Numbered from the stretch's first letter, positions 16,958-26,253 are shown. The stretch: 37,715 nucleotides of DNA from Gammaproteobacteria bacterium (GCA_009922595.1 RFVC01000019.1:1-37715); one strand, 5' to 3'. Notes: generated by a model from the letters alone, not told the origin. Numbers and translations are program-made.

Positions 16958-17860
16958 ATGAGCGATGCGCTAAAGGATAAGAAAGTTGTCATTATCGGGC
17001 TGGGCCTTATCGGCGGCTCCATCGCCCGGGCGCTTTCTGCGCGCAATATTGGGGGAGAAATTGTCGGAGTAGGGCGCGAGCAGGATGTTCTCCAGCAAGC
17101 TCAGGAGGCCGGGGCGATCACCTCGTGGTCAACAGAGCTTTCACCTGCCTGTGAAGATGCCGATTTGGTAATCCTTACTGTCCCTTCACTAACCGTGCAC
17201 ACTGTTCTGGAGACAATAAAACCGACGCTGCCGGCACAGGCGGTTATAACCGATGCAGCCAGCGTAAAGAGTGCGATTGTCCAGGCAGCCAAAGCTGTAT
17301 TTGGAGAAACACCGGCGCGGTTTATTCCAGGCCATCCTATTGCAGGGTCTGAACACAGTGGGTTTTCTGCTTCAACAGCAGACCTTTTCCAGGGCAAGAA
17401 AGTTATTCTCACCCCTCTAGAGAAATCTGACACAGAGGCGGTCGAACTTGTCACCTCTTTATGGGAAGCCCTGGGCGCTGAAGTGCTTACCATGACAGTT
17501 GAAAGGCATGATGAAGTGCTGGCAGCTACCAGTCACTTGCCGCATCTCCTGGCATTTTCTCTGGTGGATACGCTTTCCCAGCAAGGGGAAAGCGAAGAAA
17601 TTTTTCGCTATGCGGCCGGCGGTTTTCGTGATTTCACCCGGATAGCGTCAAGTGATCCCCAGATGTGGCACGACATCTTCATGACGAATGGGCCAGCTAC
17701 CGTAAAAATTCTCGACAGCTATATTGAGGACCTGCAGAGGCTCAGGAAAGCATTGCTCTCTGGAGACTCTGAGGAGCTGATGAAAACTTTCAAACGGGCC
17801 AACAAGTCGAGGGCGCGTTTCCTGGAATTTTTCGAAAAGGGCGGCAACAACTCTGCCTGA
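16958..17860 (+). CDS. tyrA: Prephenate dehydrogenase TyrA
   Basis: NAD(P)-dependent oxidation of prephenate to 4-hydroxyphenylpyruvate, the tyrosine branch. The Rossmann motif GLGLIGGSIA is at residues 14-23. The FIPGHPIAGSEHSG region (about 122-135) holds the catalytic histidine and substrate contacts, followed by TSHLPHLLAFSL and the GGFRDFTRIASSDPQMWHDI helix region. It is a stand-alone 300-residue protein, whereas Pseudomonas has a tyrA-aroA fusion; here aroA is a separate gene 49 bases downstream. No aminotransferase (hisC) lies between pheA and tyrA. Confidence 0.96.
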   Translation: MSDALKDKKVVIIGLGLIGGSIARALSARNIGGEIVGVGREQDVLQQAQEAGAITSWSTELSPACEDADLVILTVPSLTVHTVLETIKPTLPAQAVITDAASVKSAIVQAAKAVFGETPARFIPGHPIAGSEHSGFSASTADLFQGKKVILTPLEKSDTEAVELVTSLWEALGAEVLTMTVERHDEVLAATSHLPHLLAFSLVDTLSQQGESEEIFRYAAGGFRDFTRIASSDPQMWHDIFMTNGPATVKILDSYIEDLQRLRKALLSGDSEELMKTFKRANKSRARFLEFFEKGGNNSA

Positions 17861-17909
17861 GCTGTAAACTCGACACTCATTCAATTCTTGTTAACCTGAT
17901 TTTAAGCAT

Positions 17910-19235
17910 ATGACAGACCTGGTTTTTACAGTTCAGCCCGGTGGCCGCCTTGACGCTGCATTCAGAGTGCCAGGGGATAAATCTATATCCCATCGATCCA
18001 TTATTCTTGGTTCTATAGCTGACGGCGTGACAACCGTGGAGGGATTCCTCGAGGGCGAAGACAGCCTGGCCACCTTGAAAGCTTTCAGGGCAATGGGCGT
18101 TGTCATTGATGATGTGACCAACGGGGCCACGATGATCAGGGGCGTGGGACTGAACGGTCTGCAGCAGCCAGAAACAGCTCTTGATCTCGGCAATTCCGGC
18201 ACCGCCATGAGGCTTATGTGTGGGTTGCTTGCAGGACAGCAGTTTTCCAGCACGCTTATCGGTGATGAATCACTGTCCCAACGGCCCATGGGCAGGGTGG
18301 CGAATCCACTGCGGGAGATGGGGGCCAAAATTGAATTGAGGGAGGGCGAATTTGCACCTGTTGAAATTGCGCCAGCAACACTTTCACCGATTAATTACGA
18401 CCTTCCCGTAGCGAGTGCGCAGATTAAATCCTGCCTGCTGCTGGCTTCACTATATACAGACCCTGGTAAAGGTCAGGCATCAATCACGGAGCCGGCGCCA
18501 TGCCGGGACCACACCGAACGCATGCTGAGGGGCTTTGGTTATGACGTGCAGACACAAGGACCTAAGGCAAGTCTTGCCGGTGCCGGCAACCTGACAGCGT
18601 GTCATATCGATGTTCCTGCCGATATCAGTTCCGCTGCCTTTTTCATGGTTGGTGCTTCCATTGCGGAGGGCTCTGATATTCTGCTGCAGCATGTTGGCAT
18701 TAATCCGACAAGGATTGGCGTCATCAATATCCTCAAGGCCATGGGGGCAAATATCAGTCTTGAAAATAACAGGGTAGTGGGCGGTGAACCTGTCGCCGAT
18801 ATCAGGGTTCAGTCTGCCCAGCTCAAGGGTATTGATATTCCCGTAAGCGAGGTACCACTAGCCATCGATGAATTTCCCGTTCTGTTCATTGCGGCAGCGT
18901 GTGCAGAAGGCGTGACTACGCTGAGCGGTGCTGAAGAATTGCGGGTCAAGGAAAGTGACCGTATTCAGGTAATGGCAGATGGCCTTGCCGTGCTGGGGGT
19001 GAAACATGAGGTCAAACCAGATGGTATTGTCATCGAAGGCGGCAATTACGGCGGCGGAGAAGTGACCAGTCATGGCGATCACAGGATCGCAATGGCTTTT
19101 GCCATGGCGGCCCTGAGGGCAAGCCAGCCCATCGTTATCCATGACTGCCATAACGTAGCCACGTCATTTCCGGGCTTTAGCGAGCTGGCCGTTCGCGTCG
19201 GCCTGAGCATGGCCGTCAATGAAGAGCATTCATGA
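17910..19235 (+). CDS. aroA: 3-phosphoshikimate 1-carboxyvinyltransferase (EPSP synthase), class II type
   Basis: Joins shikimate-3-phosphate and phosphoenolpyruvate in the shikimate pathway; target of glyphosate. The 441-residue protein has the four motifs used to define class II enzymes: GDKS at 22-25, SAQIK at 169-173, RDHTE (RxHxE) at 199-203 and NPTR (NxTR) at 265-268. The PEP-site loop reads LGNSGT with glycine at 97, where the highly tolerant CP4 enzyme has alanine, so strong tolerance should not be assumed. The catalytic IDEFPVLFIAA and ELRVKESDR segments are intact. Start ATG at 17910 lacks a clear RBS. The stop overlaps cmk in ATGA. Confidence 0.96.
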   Translation: MTDLVFTVQPGGRLDAAFRVPGDKSISHRSIILGSIADGVTTVEGFLEGEDSLATLKAFRAMGVVIDDVTNGATMIRGVGLNGLQQPETALDLGNSGTAMRLMCGLLAGQQFSSTLIGDESLSQRPMGRVANPLREMGAKIELREGEFAPVEIAPATLSPINYDLPVASAQIKSCLLLASLYTDPGKGQASITEPAPCRDHTERMLRGFGYDVQTQGPKASLAGAGNLTACHIDVPADISSAAFFMVGASIAEGSDILLQHVGINPTRIGVINILKAMGANISLENNRVVGGEPVADIRVQSAQLKGIDIPVSEVPLAIDEFPVLFIAAACAEGVTTLSGAEELRVKESDRIQVMADGLAVLGVKHEVKPDGIVIEGGNYGGGEVTSHGDHRIAMAFAMAALRASQPIVIHDCHNVATSFPGFSELAVRVGLSMAVNEEHS

Positions 19236-19921
19236 CAGCTAGTATTCCAGTCATTACCATCGATGGTCCAAGTGGAACGGGTAAGGGCACTATTGCCCAA
19301 CTCTTGGCTGACACTTTGGGCTGGCACCTCCTCGACAGCGGTGCGCTTTACCGCATAGTGGCGGTTGGAGCTGCAGATAAATCATTAAAAACCAATAATA
19401 TCAAGGAGATATGTGATTTTGCCGCGGCCATGAAAGTGGTCTTTTCGACCCGTTTTGAAGGCTCAATTCTGCTCAATGGTGAAGAAATATCGTTCCAGGT
19501 TCGGCTTGAGGAAACGGCTGAACTTGCTTCGCAGGTAGCGGCTATTCCGCAATTAAGGGAAGTCCTGCTGCAAAGGCAAAGAGATTTCAGGCTGGAGCCG
19601 GGACTGGTTGCAGACGGCAGGGATATGGGGACAGTGGTTTTCCCCAATGCAGGGGCTAAATTTTTCCTGACAGCGAGTGCTGAAGAAAGAGCCCAAAGGC
19701 GATATAAGCAGTTGATAAATAAGGGGGTTAGTGTTAATCTGCGCGCCCTTTTGCAGGATATCAACAGCCGTGATGAGCGGGATGCGAACCGAAAAGTTTC
19801 ACCTCTCAGACCTGCTGATGATGCGGTCGTAATAGACACTACGACCCTGACAATCGAGGAAGTGTTGGAAGCAGTGCTAATCGAGGTCAGGGCAAAGATG
19901 CCTGAAGCGACTGCACTGTAA
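19232..19921 (+). CDS. cmk: Cytidylate kinase
   Basis: Phosphorylates CMP and dCMP to the diphosphates. The P-loop is GPSGTGKGT at residues 12-20, and the CMP-site and lid segments are represented by LDSGALYR, VADGRDMGTVVFP and AEERAQRRYKQL; the later SRDERDANRKVSPLRPADDAVVIDTT stretch is a family signature. At 229 residues it has normal length. It starts inside the aroA stop (ATGA), giving the aroA-cmk-rpsA order common in Proteobacteria. Confidence 0.97.
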   Translation: MTASIPVITIDGPSGTGKGTIAQLLADTLGWHLLDSGALYRIVAVGAADKSLKTNNIKEICDFAAAMKVVFSTRFEGSILLNGEEISFQVRLEETAELASQVAAIPQLREVLLQRQRDFRLEPGLVADGRDMGTVVFPNAGAKFFLTASAEERAQRRYKQLINKGVSVNLRALLQDINSRDERDANRKVSPLRPADDAVVIDTTTLTIEEVLEAVLIEVRAKMPEATAL

Positions 19922-20024
19922 CTGGAATGTCATCTGCCTTGAGCGCCAGCCAGGCCAGGGCGAGGGTGGCAAAATAAACTGACCCGTGTTGGCTGGAATA
20001 CGGATGAGACAGAAAAATTCTGAA

Positions 20025-20033
20025 TGCTATACA
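20025..20033 (+). promoter_or_regulatory. Candidate extended -10 promoter for rpsA
   Basis: TGCTATACA at 20025-20033 fits an extended -10 element (TG, one base, TATACA). The predicted start would lie about 25 bases before the rpsA ATG. No strong -35 hexamer is seen, which an extended -10 does not require. Confidence 0.4.
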
Positions 20034-20065
20034 GAAGATTTCTGATTTAAATTCAGGAAGTTAGT

Positions 20066-21742
20066 ATGAGCGAAAGTTTCGCAGATCTTTTTGAGCAAAG
20101 TATAAAAGATATTGATATGAAACCCGGTTCCATTGTGACCGGGACAATTGTTGACATAGATTCGGAATGGGTCACCGTCAACGCCGGACTGAAGTCCGAA
20201 GGCGTTATTGAACGCAAGGAATTCATCGATGAAACTGGTGAATTTTTACTGCAGGTTGGTGATGAAGTAAAAGTTGCCCTGGATGCAGTTGAAGATGGTT
20301 TTGGTTCAACCAAGCTGTCTCGTGAAAAGGCCAAACGTGCAGAAACCTGGATGGTTCTGGAAAAAGCCTTTGAAAATGATGAGCCAGTCATGGGTGTTAT
20401 CAACGGCAAGGTGAAAGGTGGATTTACTGTTGATGTAAACACTATTCGTGCCTTCCTTCCCGGTTCACTTGTGGATGTTCGTCCTGTTCGCGAAGTTGAC
20501 CACTTGATGTATAAAGACCTCGAATTCAAACTGATCAAGCTGGACCAGAAGCGAAACAACGTGGTTGTTTCGCGCCGCGCCGTACTTGAGTCAGCGAACA
20601 CAGTAGAGCGTGATGAGCTTCTCTCCAACCTTCAGGAAGGTCAGTCGGTCAAGGGTGTTGTTAAGAACCTTACCGATTACGGTGCTTTCGTGGACTTCGG
20701 CGGTGTTGACGGTTTGCTTCACATTACAGATATGTCCTGGAAACGCATCAAGCATCCTTCAGAGATAGTAAACGTCGGTGACGAGATTGATGTGAAGATT
20801 CTGAAGTTCGATCGCGAGAGAAACCGTGTATCGCTTGGCCTGAAACAGCTGGGCGAAGATCCATGGATCGAAATCAAGAACCGTTATCCTGAAAATACCA
20901 GGGTTAAGGCTGTTGTTACCAACCTGACTGACTACGGCTGTTTTGCAGAACTTGAGGAAGGAGTTGAAGGCCTGGTGCATGTTTCTGAAATGGATTGGAC
21001 CAACAAGAATATTCATCCTTCCAAGCTGGTTCAGCTGGGAGATGAAGTGGAGGTAATGATCCTGGATATTGATCAGGAGCGTCGTCGAATTTCTCTTGGC
21101 CTAAAACAGTGCCAGCAGAATCCCTGGGATGTCTTCGCTGAGAAGTACAACAAGGGTGATAGGATTTCCGGCAATATTAAATCCATTACCGATTTTGGTA
21201 TCTTCATTGGGCTTGAAGGTGAGATTGATGGTCTTGTCCATCTTTCTGACATCAGCTGGGATGAGCCGGGTGAGCAGGCCGTGCGCCAGTACACCAAAGG
21301 CGATAAACTGGATACCGTTATTATTGCCATTGATCCTGAAAGGGAACGTATTTCCTTGGGTATCAAGCAGCTTTCTGATGATCCTTTTGCCAATTTCGCC
21401 GGTGCGAACGAAAAAGGGTCTATCGTGAAGGGCACAGTTAAGGAAGTTGAAGCCAAGGAGGCAATTATCACCCTGGCCAATGGTATCGAAGGTGTACTGA
21501 AAGCTTCTGAAATCAGCCGTGACCGTGTTGAAGACGCTCGCAACGCCATCAATGAAGGTGAAGAAATTGAAATGATGGTTGTAAGTGTGGATCGCAAAAA
21601 CCGCGTGATTAGCCTGTCTATCAAGGCAAGGGAGATCGCAGAGGAAAAAGATTCCATTGAAGAGCACAAGAAGCAGACCGCCAGTGCTGCATCGCCAACA
21701 ACAGTGGGTGACCTGCTGAAATCACAGCTCGATAAGGAATAA
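20066..21742 (+). CDS. rpsA: 30S ribosomal protein S1
   Basis: RNA-binding ribosomal protein that recruits and unfolds mRNA on the 30S subunit. The 558 residues match the usual length and contain six S1 (OB-fold) repeats: two N-terminal ones at about 15-90 and 105-170 that attach it to the ribosome, and four RNA-binding ones at about 190-260, 275-350, 360-435 and 445-520. The central repeats show the paired pattern of [23 protein letters not shown] and [27 protein letters not shown] at 20066 follows CAGGAAG at good spacing. ihfB follows 53 bases downstream, the conserved arrangement. Confidence 0.98.
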   Translation: MSESFADLFEQSIKDIDMKPGSIVTGTIVDIDSEWVTVNAGLKSEGVIERKEFIDETGEFLLQVGDEVKVALDAVEDGFGSTKLSREKAKRAETWMVLEKAFENDEPVMGVINGKVKGGFTVDVNTIRAFLPGSLVDVRPVREVDHLMYKDLEFKLIKLDQKRNNVVVSRRAVLESANTVERDELLSNLQEGQSVKGVVKNLTDYGAFVDFGGVDGLLHITDMSWKRIKHPSEIVNVGDEIDVKILKFDRERNRVSLGLKQLGEDPWIEIKNRYPENTRVKAVVTNLTDYGCFAELEEGVEGLVHVSEMDWTNKNIHPSKLVQLGDEVEVMILDIDQERRRISLGLKQCQQNPWDVFAEKYNKGDRISGNIKSITDFGIFIGLEGEIDGLVHLSDISWDEPGEQAVRQYTKGDKLDTVIIAIDPERERISLGIKQLSDDPFANFAGANEKGSIVKGTVKEVEAKEAIITLANGIEGVLKASEISRDRVEDARNAINEGEEIEMMVVSVDRKNRVISLSIKAREIAEEKDSIEEHKKQTASAASPTTVGDLLKSQLDKE

Positions 21743-21795
21743 GATTAAAGCCAGCTAGCTGAAACTTTTCTGACTACAGATGTTAAGGATTAGCC

Positions 21796-22107
21796 ATGAC
21801 TAAATCAGAACTGATTGATCAAATCGTCTCACAGCAAAGCCAATTGTCCGCAAAGGATGTTGAGCTTGCTGTAAAGGCGATTATTTCCTATATGTCTGAA
21901 GTTTTGTCAGGGGGTGGGCGGATCGAGATAAGGGGCTTTGGCAGTTTCTCGCTGCATTACAGGGCTCCTCGTGTCGGCAGAAACCCAAAAACTGGTGAAC
22001 CTGTTGAACTGAGCGGCAAGTATGTTCCACATTTCAAACCCGGTAAGGAACTTAGGGACAGGGTCAACGTCAGCATGCAGGCTGAACATCTGCAAATTCC
22101 TGAGTGA
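21796..22107 (+). CDS. ihfB: Integration host factor subunit beta
   Basis: Beta half of the DNA-bending heterodimer IHF. The 103-residue chain begins [14 protein letters not shown] and carries [15 protein letters not shown] and [14 protein letters not shown], the beta-arm sequence whose proline intercalates into DNA. The N-terminus and [11 protein letters not shown] identify the beta rather than the alpha subunit or HU. The matching alpha gene is also in this window, at 36994-37299. A strong terminator follows the stop codon. Confidence 0.97.
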   Translation: MTKSELIDQIVSQQSQLSAKDVELAVKAIISYMSEVLSGGGRIEIRGFGSFSLHYRAPRVGRNPKTGEPVELSGKYVPHFKPGKELRDRVNVSMQAEHLQIPE

Positions 22108-22123
22108 TTTGCTAAATGAATGC

Positions 22124-22162
22124 AAACGGCAGCTTTTGTTATAGAAAGCTGCCGTTTTTTTT
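22124..22162 (+). terminator. Strong intrinsic terminator after ihfB
   Basis: A perfect 13-bp stem (22124-22136 with 22145-22157) around an 8-base loop, running into eight T at 22155-22162. The A run on the other side (22124-22126) is only three bases, so it acts mainly on the plus strand. It separates rpsA-ihfB from lapA-lapB. Confidence 0.93.
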
Positions 22163-22213
22163 CCCCAAACGCTAGAGAGGCTATGTGTAAAAACACGGGT
22201 CTTTGAAAATATC

Positions 22214-22513
22214 GTGAAAGGCTTCGTCCGATTTATCACTTTCCTGGTTTTTGTCAGTACTGTCTTACTGGCATTTTTGTTCGCGGTTAACAACACAACT
22301 GTAGTGGTATTATGGTTGGGTATTGAAATGCCTGCTGCCAGTGTGGGCGTACTGGTAATAATTTCCTTTGTAGTCGGCGGTTTTCTTGGGTTGCTCCTGG
22401 GCGTTGGTATTTTTAAAGAGCTGAAAACCATGGTGGAGATAAAGAAGTTGCGATCAGAAGTTGCCAGACTGGAAAAACTGCATCCTGCTAAAAAAACAAC
22501 CTCTGGATTATAA
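22214..22513 (+). CDS. lapA: LapA domain inner-membrane protein (LPS assembly protein A)
   Basis: Small inner-membrane protein with two hydrophobic helices (about residues 5-25 and 40-65) and a charged cytoplasmic helix, KELKTMVEIKKLRSEVARLEKL. LapA works with LapB in tuning LPS synthesis. The AVNNTTVVVLWLGIEMP turn between helices is characteristic of the DUF1049/LapA family. Start GTG at 22214 with weak RBS; no better start in frame. It lies just past the ihfB terminator and 18 bases before lapB, as in E. coli and Pseudomonas. Confidence 0.9.
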   Translation: MKGFVRFITFLVFVSTVLLAFLFAVNNTTVVVLWLGIEMPAASVGVLVIISFVVGGFLGLLLGVGIFKELKTMVEIKKLRSEVARLEKLHPAKKTTSGL

Positions 22514-22531
22514 TAGTAAATATCCCAATTC

Positions 22532-23734
22532 ATGGTCGACGCCGAAACCAGCAATATGCTTCTCTACATTCTGCTTCTGGCAGCACTCTCGCTTGGTTGG
22601 TGGCTTGGTCGAAAGAGCTATTCTGGTTCTGACGGAACCGGAAAAAAAAAGAAGCGGTTTGCACCTGACAGGGATTATTTTGCCGGGCTGAATTATCTCC
22701 TCAATGATGAACCTGATGATGCAATCGACATCTTTATCGAATCCCTAGATATTAATTCAGGCACTCTAGATACCTATATGGCACTCGGTACATTGCTGAG
22801 GAGAAGGGGTAAAGTGGACCGCTCCATTACTGTATACCAAGATCTGCTTGGGGAGAGTGGTTTTACCAAGGTGGAATACAGTGAAATCAAGCTCAACCTT
22901 GTACAAAGTTATATTGCGGCAGGCTTGCTTGATCGTGCCGAGAATCTTCTTACAGAATTGCGCCTAGAAAAAGGTTCGGTCAAGATCAGGGCGCTTGAGC
23001 TCTCAGCGAATGTCTACCAGCGGGAAAAAGACTGGCTGGAAGGGGTTAGCGCTCTTACAGAGTTGCTTAAGTTCTGCCCTTCCTCCGAAAGGAGCGGGTA
23101 CCAGAATCTGGCGTCACATTTTTACTGCGAACTGGCAGAAGAGGAGATTGTCAATGAGCATTTATCTCGGGCACGGGAGTGCCTTCGCCAGGCTTCAGCA
23201 ATGGACAAGCATAATTCCAGGGTAAGCATGTTATTTGGCAACCTTGAAATGCGCATGGGTAATTACAAGGAAGCGATCAAGAACTATCTGCGGGTAAAGA
23301 AACAGGATCCTGATTTTCTCGCCGATGTGTTCAATCCGCTGGTGGAGTGTTATGAAAAAACCGGCAAAAAGGGTGAGCTGCAAAAATTTATAGATAATAC
23401 GAAAGCAGAAGAAACCGATACTTACGTGCTGACAGCGCTGGCCCATTACCTGGAACGTGAACGTGGGCAGGAACAGGCAAGACAATACCTGTTGGGCAAG
23501 CTTGCACAAAACCCCTCACTGAGACTTTTAATGCAGTCTATTGCCCTAGATGCCTCGTCGTCTGAGGCGCAAAATGAGCACAAACTTTTCCTTAAGGTGC
23601 TAAAAGAAAACCTTGAAAATAAGGCGCAATATCAGTGCTCCAACTGCGGTTTTGAACTGAAAAATCTGCTTTGGCATTGTCCCAGTTGTCTGCGCTGGGG
23701 CATGGTGAAACATGTACGCGGTATGCTGGGCTAG
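22532..23734 (+). CDS. lapB: LPS assembly protein LapB (YciM)
   Basis: Membrane-anchored TPR protein that promotes FtsH degradation of LpxC and so limits lipid A synthesis. An N-terminal helix (residues about 8-26) anchors it. Residues about 45-350 form TPR helices, including [20 protein letters not shown] and [25 protein letters not shown]. The C-terminal rubredoxin-type metal knuckle uses C369, C372, C383 and C386. All parts needed for function are present, and 400 residues is close to the usual 389. ATG at 22532 has no good RBS; ATG at 22556, just ahead of the anchor helix, is an alternative start. Confidence 0.94.
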   Translation: MVDAETSNMLLYILLLAALSLGWWLGRKSYSGSDGTGKKKKRFAPDRDYFAGLNYLLNDEPDDAIDIFIESLDINSGTLDTYMALGTLLRRRGKVDRSITVYQDLLGESGFTKVEYSEIKLNLVQSYIAAGLLDRAENLLTELRLEKGSVKIRALELSANVYQREKDWLEGVSALTELLKFCPSSERSGYQNLASHFYCELAEEEIVNEHLSRARECLRQASAMDKHNSRVSMLFGNLEMRMGNYKEAIKNYLRVKKQDPDFLADVFNPLVECYEKTGKKGELQKFIDNTKAEETDTYVLTALAHYLERERGQEQARQYLLGKLAQNPSLRLLMQSIALDASSSEAQNEHKLFLKVLKENLENKAQYQCSNCGFELKNLLWHCPSCLRWGMVKHVRGMLG

Positions 23735-23766
23735 CCTGGCCTTATCAACTTCTTGAGTATGTTGTC

Positions 23767-24468
23767 ATGACAAATGCAAAACCCATCATAGTGGCTCTGG
23801 ATTTCCCGGATGCAGCCTCTGCACTGGCACTTTCCGAGTGTCTGGACCCTGACCTCTGCCGAGTCAAAGTAGGAAAGGAGTTGTTTACCCGTTCCGGACC
23901 TGAATTGGTGCGTAATCTTGGCAGCATGGGATTCGAGGTATTCCTGGATCTGAAGTACCACGATATTCCCAATACAGTGGCAGGCGCTGTATCAGCGGCC
24001 GCAGATCTCGGCGTGTGGATGGTTAATGTGCATGCCAGTGGTGGACGCGCCATGATGGAAGCGGCGCGCAAAGCATTACCGGCCAATAGTGAGACGCTAC
24101 TGCTTGCTGTCACCGTCCTGACAAACATGGGCAATGAAGATCTTCAGGCACTTAATATCTCCGCTTCGACTGAAGAGCAGGTCATTACTCTTGCTACGCT
24201 GGCCAAGGATAGTGAAATGGATGGTGTTGTCTGTTCGGCCATGGAAACGCCTGTCCTTAACGCGGCCTTAGGTGATGACTTCGTTCTGGTTACCCCAGGT
24301 ATACGCCCGTCAGGAGACAGTGTCGACGATCAGAAAAGGATCATGACGCCCGCAAAGGCTATGGCCAGCGGCAGTCATTATCTTGTAATAGGCAGGCCGG
24401 TCACCCAGGCTGACGATCCTGCAGAAAAGCTCCAATCGATCATGGAACAAATTTCAGCAAAAACCTGA
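23767..24468 (+). CDS. pyrF: Orotidine 5'-phosphate decarboxylase
   Basis: Last step of UMP synthesis, decarboxylating OMP. The catalytic DLKYHD motif supplies D61, K63 and D66; [20 protein letters not shown] and [21 protein letters not shown] are the phosphate and pyrimidine site segments. The frame opens at 23671 inside lapB, but the ATG at 23767 gives 233 residues and the correct N-terminus ([14 protein letters not shown]). The gap to lapB is only 32 bases, so it is probably cotranscribed, a neighbourhood also found in E. coli. A small hairpin (24487-24502, GCAGCA/TGCTGC around GAAA) lies after the stop without a good T run. Confidence 0.96.
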   Translation: MTNAKPIIVALDFPDAASALALSECLDPDLCRVKVGKELFTRSGPELVRNLGSMGFEVFLDLKYHDIPNTVAGAVSAAADLGVWMVNVHASGGRAMMEAARKALPANSETLLLAVTVLTNMGNEDLQALNISASTEEQVITLATLAKDSEMDGVVCSAMETPVLNAALGDDFVLVTPGIRPSGDSVDDQKRIMTPAKAMASGSHYLVIGRPVTQADDPAEKLQSIMEQISAKT

Positions 24469-24559
24469 AACGCTACCAGAGTAAAGGCAGCAGAAATGCT
24501 GCATGTTGGTTTCCTCAGGAATCAATAAACTAACTCATCTCATTGCAAGGAGCAATGCC

Positions 24560-24896
24560 ATGTTCTATTTCAAATCAGGAGTTCCATCTCGCCTTTTTTT
24601 CTACCGGTTGCTCATGCTCAGCCTTGTGCTGGTAGTGTCATTTAGTCTGTAGGCCCAGGGGCAGGATAATGAAAATCCGACTCTCGGTCTTTTATAAAGA
24701 ACAGGTGAGAATCAACGAGGCAGATGCGGAGACCATTGCCCGCAACCTGGATGGTGTCGGTATTACGAGGGCGGAAGCGATAGTGGATTTCTGTGGAATC
24801 TACGGTGAATTCACCAGCCTGGAAGACCTGCAACTTGTCAAAGATGTAGGTGAGGTGACGTTAAGAAACAATGAGTCCAGAATTCTTTTTGATTAG
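24560..24896 (+). pseudogene. Broken ComEA-like helix-hairpin-helix protein
   Basis: Remains of a small secreted DNA-binding protein of the ComEA type. ATG at 24560 is preceded by AAGGAG at ideal spacing and starts a signal peptide with the hydrophobic core RLLMLSLVLVVSFSL, which is interrupted by TAG at 24650-24652 exactly before the expected AQGQ cleavage region. About 45 bases on, the frame is lost again: LGLL is followed by TAA, and the rest continues one base shifted, VRINEADAETIARNLDGVG to VKDVGEVTLRNNESRILF, the helix-hairpin-helix domain ending at 24896. The distal frame opens at ATG 24669, but the resulting 75-residue fragment lacks a signal peptide. Two lesions make loss of the original function likely; expression of the short domain is not excluded. 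Confidence 0.82.
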
Positions 24897-24911
24897 GTTT
24901 TGACGGATCAC

Positions 24912-24940
24912 AAAGGCGCCTTACGGCGCCTTTCTTCTTT
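24912..24940 (+). terminator. Intrinsic terminator after the comEA remnant
   Basis: AAAGGCGCC (24912-24920) and GGCGCCTTT (24925-24933) form a perfect 9-bp stem with a TTAC loop, followed by a T-rich tract. A surviving terminator behind a decayed gene. Confidence 0.85.
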
Positions 24941-25032
24941 AGGGTTGATGATTTAGCTGTTTTGTCAGCCTGTTGGTATTCTGGGAGAATAGATATGTTT
25001 AGAATTTACGACCTATTACGCTAATTTATTGC

Positions 25033-26049
25033 ATGAATTCATTCCTTGTCCTGCCAGTTGCCTTTTCCCTTTCCTTCATTGGAACCTGGGGAATAATCAA
25101 ACTGGCAAGACACAAACACTGGCTCGACCAGCCAAATGAAAGAAGCTCTCATGTTGCGCCAACACCAACAGGGGGCGGTGTAGCCTTTGTCCTGGTTTTT
25201 TCTGCTGTTGCCTTTTTCGCCTTTTCTTCCTCAGATCCAGGATTTAATTTATTAGCAGTGATTGTTTTGAGTGCGGCCATTACGCTACTCGGGCTGTTGG
25301 ATGATATCTACAACCTGGGGATTCGCTCCCGTATCGGCTCACAGTGCCTGGTAGTGGCAGGCGCTCTTGCTCTTTTTGATATTCCAGGCATACCTGTAGG
25401 AGATCTTGTCTTCGAGCCAGGACTGGCAGGAGTGGTAATTGCGGCACTGGGCACACTCTGGTTCATTAACCTGTTTAATTTCATGGACGGAATTGACGGC
25501 CTGGCGGCAGCGGAGGCAATTTTTATTTTCCTGGCGGCTGCATTCCTGATTTTTGAGCAGGACGCCACAGGGTTTAGTCTTCTACTGTTAATTATTACCG
25601 CGTGCCTTTGCGGATTCCTTTTGCTTAACTTGCCGCCGGCTAAGATTTTCATGGGCGACACTGGCAGCAACTTCCTGGGCTTTTTCATTGCGGTCACCGC
25701 GCTGGCCAGTACCAGCCTTGGGTACACCAATATCTGGACGTGGTGCATACTTTCGGGAGTGTTCATTTGTGATTCGACCTATACCCTGGTGGCTCGAATG
25801 CTCAGCGGTGAAACCTGGTATTTCGCCCACAGGCGTCATGCCTATCAGTTGGCAACCGATTATTTCAGCAGTCATGCCAAAGTGCTTGGTCTCGTCTGGC
25901 TAATAAATTGCTTGTGGCTGCTTCCCCTGGCCTGGCTGGCGCATCAGCAGTCCGGCCTTGGCTTATTACTGACCCTCATCGCGTGGTTTCCGCTTTTCTT
26001 GCTGGCCTGGTTTATCGCCAGGACATTGCTTGCTAAGAATACTGCCTGA
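25033..26049 (+). CDS. WbpL-type undecaprenyl-phosphate sugar-1-phosphate transferase
   Basis: Polytopic inner-membrane enzyme of the WecA/WbpL/MraY superfamily that loads the first sugar phosphate of an O-antigen or exopolysaccharide onto undecaprenyl phosphate. The diagnostic motifs are all present: GLLDD at residues 87-91 (metal site), NFMDGIDG at 149-156, FMGDTGS at 206-212 and HRRHAYQ at 266-272 for the sugar nucleotide. There are about ten hydrophobic helices in 338 residues. The PTPTGGGVAF stretch near 44-52 fits the family. Together with the WbpM-like gene after it and tRNA-Asn plus uvrB beyond, it matches the right end of the Pseudomonas O-antigen locus. WbpL itself uses FucNAc or GlcNAc; the substrate here is not known. 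ATG at 25033 has a poor RBS. Confidence 0.9.
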   Translation: MNSFLVLPVAFSLSFIGTWGIIKLARHKHWLDQPNERSSHVAPTPTGGGVAFVLVFSAVAFFAFSSSDPGFNLLAVIVLSAAITLLGLLDDIYNLGIRSRIGSQCLVVAGALALFDIPGIPVGDLVFEPGLAGVVIAALGTLWFINLFNFMDGIDGLAAAEAIFIFLAAAFLIFEQDATGFSLLLLIITACLCGFLLLNLPPAKIFMGDTGSNFLGFFIAVTALASTSLGYTNIWTWCILSGVFICDSTYTLVARMLSGETWYFAHRRHAYQLATDYFSSHAKVLGLVWLINCLWLLPLAWLAHQQSGLGLLLTLIAWFPLFLLAWFIARTLLAKNTA

Positions 26050-26149
26050 TACCCCAACTCTTGCCTTGTACCTTTTTTGAACAGGGTAAAAGAATCCTCT
26101 TTTTGATCGTCTTAATCTTGCTTTAACAGCCCCGCTCTAATATGCATCT

Positions 26150-26184
26150 CCTTGGGTATGAATGTTGCAGTACATATCCCAAGG
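26150..26184. other. Hairpin in the leader of the WbpM-like gene
   Basis: CCTTGGG-TATG (26150-26160) pairs with CATA-T-CCCAAGG (26173-26184), giving an 11-bp stem with one bulged T and a 12-base loop. It lies 70-104 bases before the ATG at 26254 and has no T run, so it is more likely a leader structure or protein-binding palindrome than a terminator. Confidence 0.45.
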
Positions 26185-26253
26185 ACTTATCAGGGAGTTG
26201 GCAGGGATCATGCCAATTCCTTGATACTTCTAAAGCGTTATCAGGAATAGGAT

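Noticed and set aside
19348-19839. 163-codon antisense ORF opposite cmk
   Set aside because: Serine/arginine-rich shadow of the kinase gene without start signals.
21073-21669. Long antisense ORFs opposite rpsA (also 20053-20628)
   Set aside because: They are mirror frames of a strongly biased, unquestionable ribosomal protein gene and show no family features.
20066-21742. Internal repetition in rpsA as a possible repeat element
   Set aside because: It is the normal six-fold S1 domain repetition of the protein.
9197-24652. In-frame TAG codons in two genes, suggesting that TAG might be read as an amino acid in this organism
   Set aside because: Intact genes such as moaB, pheS and yciK end in TAG with family-typical C-termini, and both affected genes also carry frameshifts. 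Ordinary pseudogene decay explains this better.
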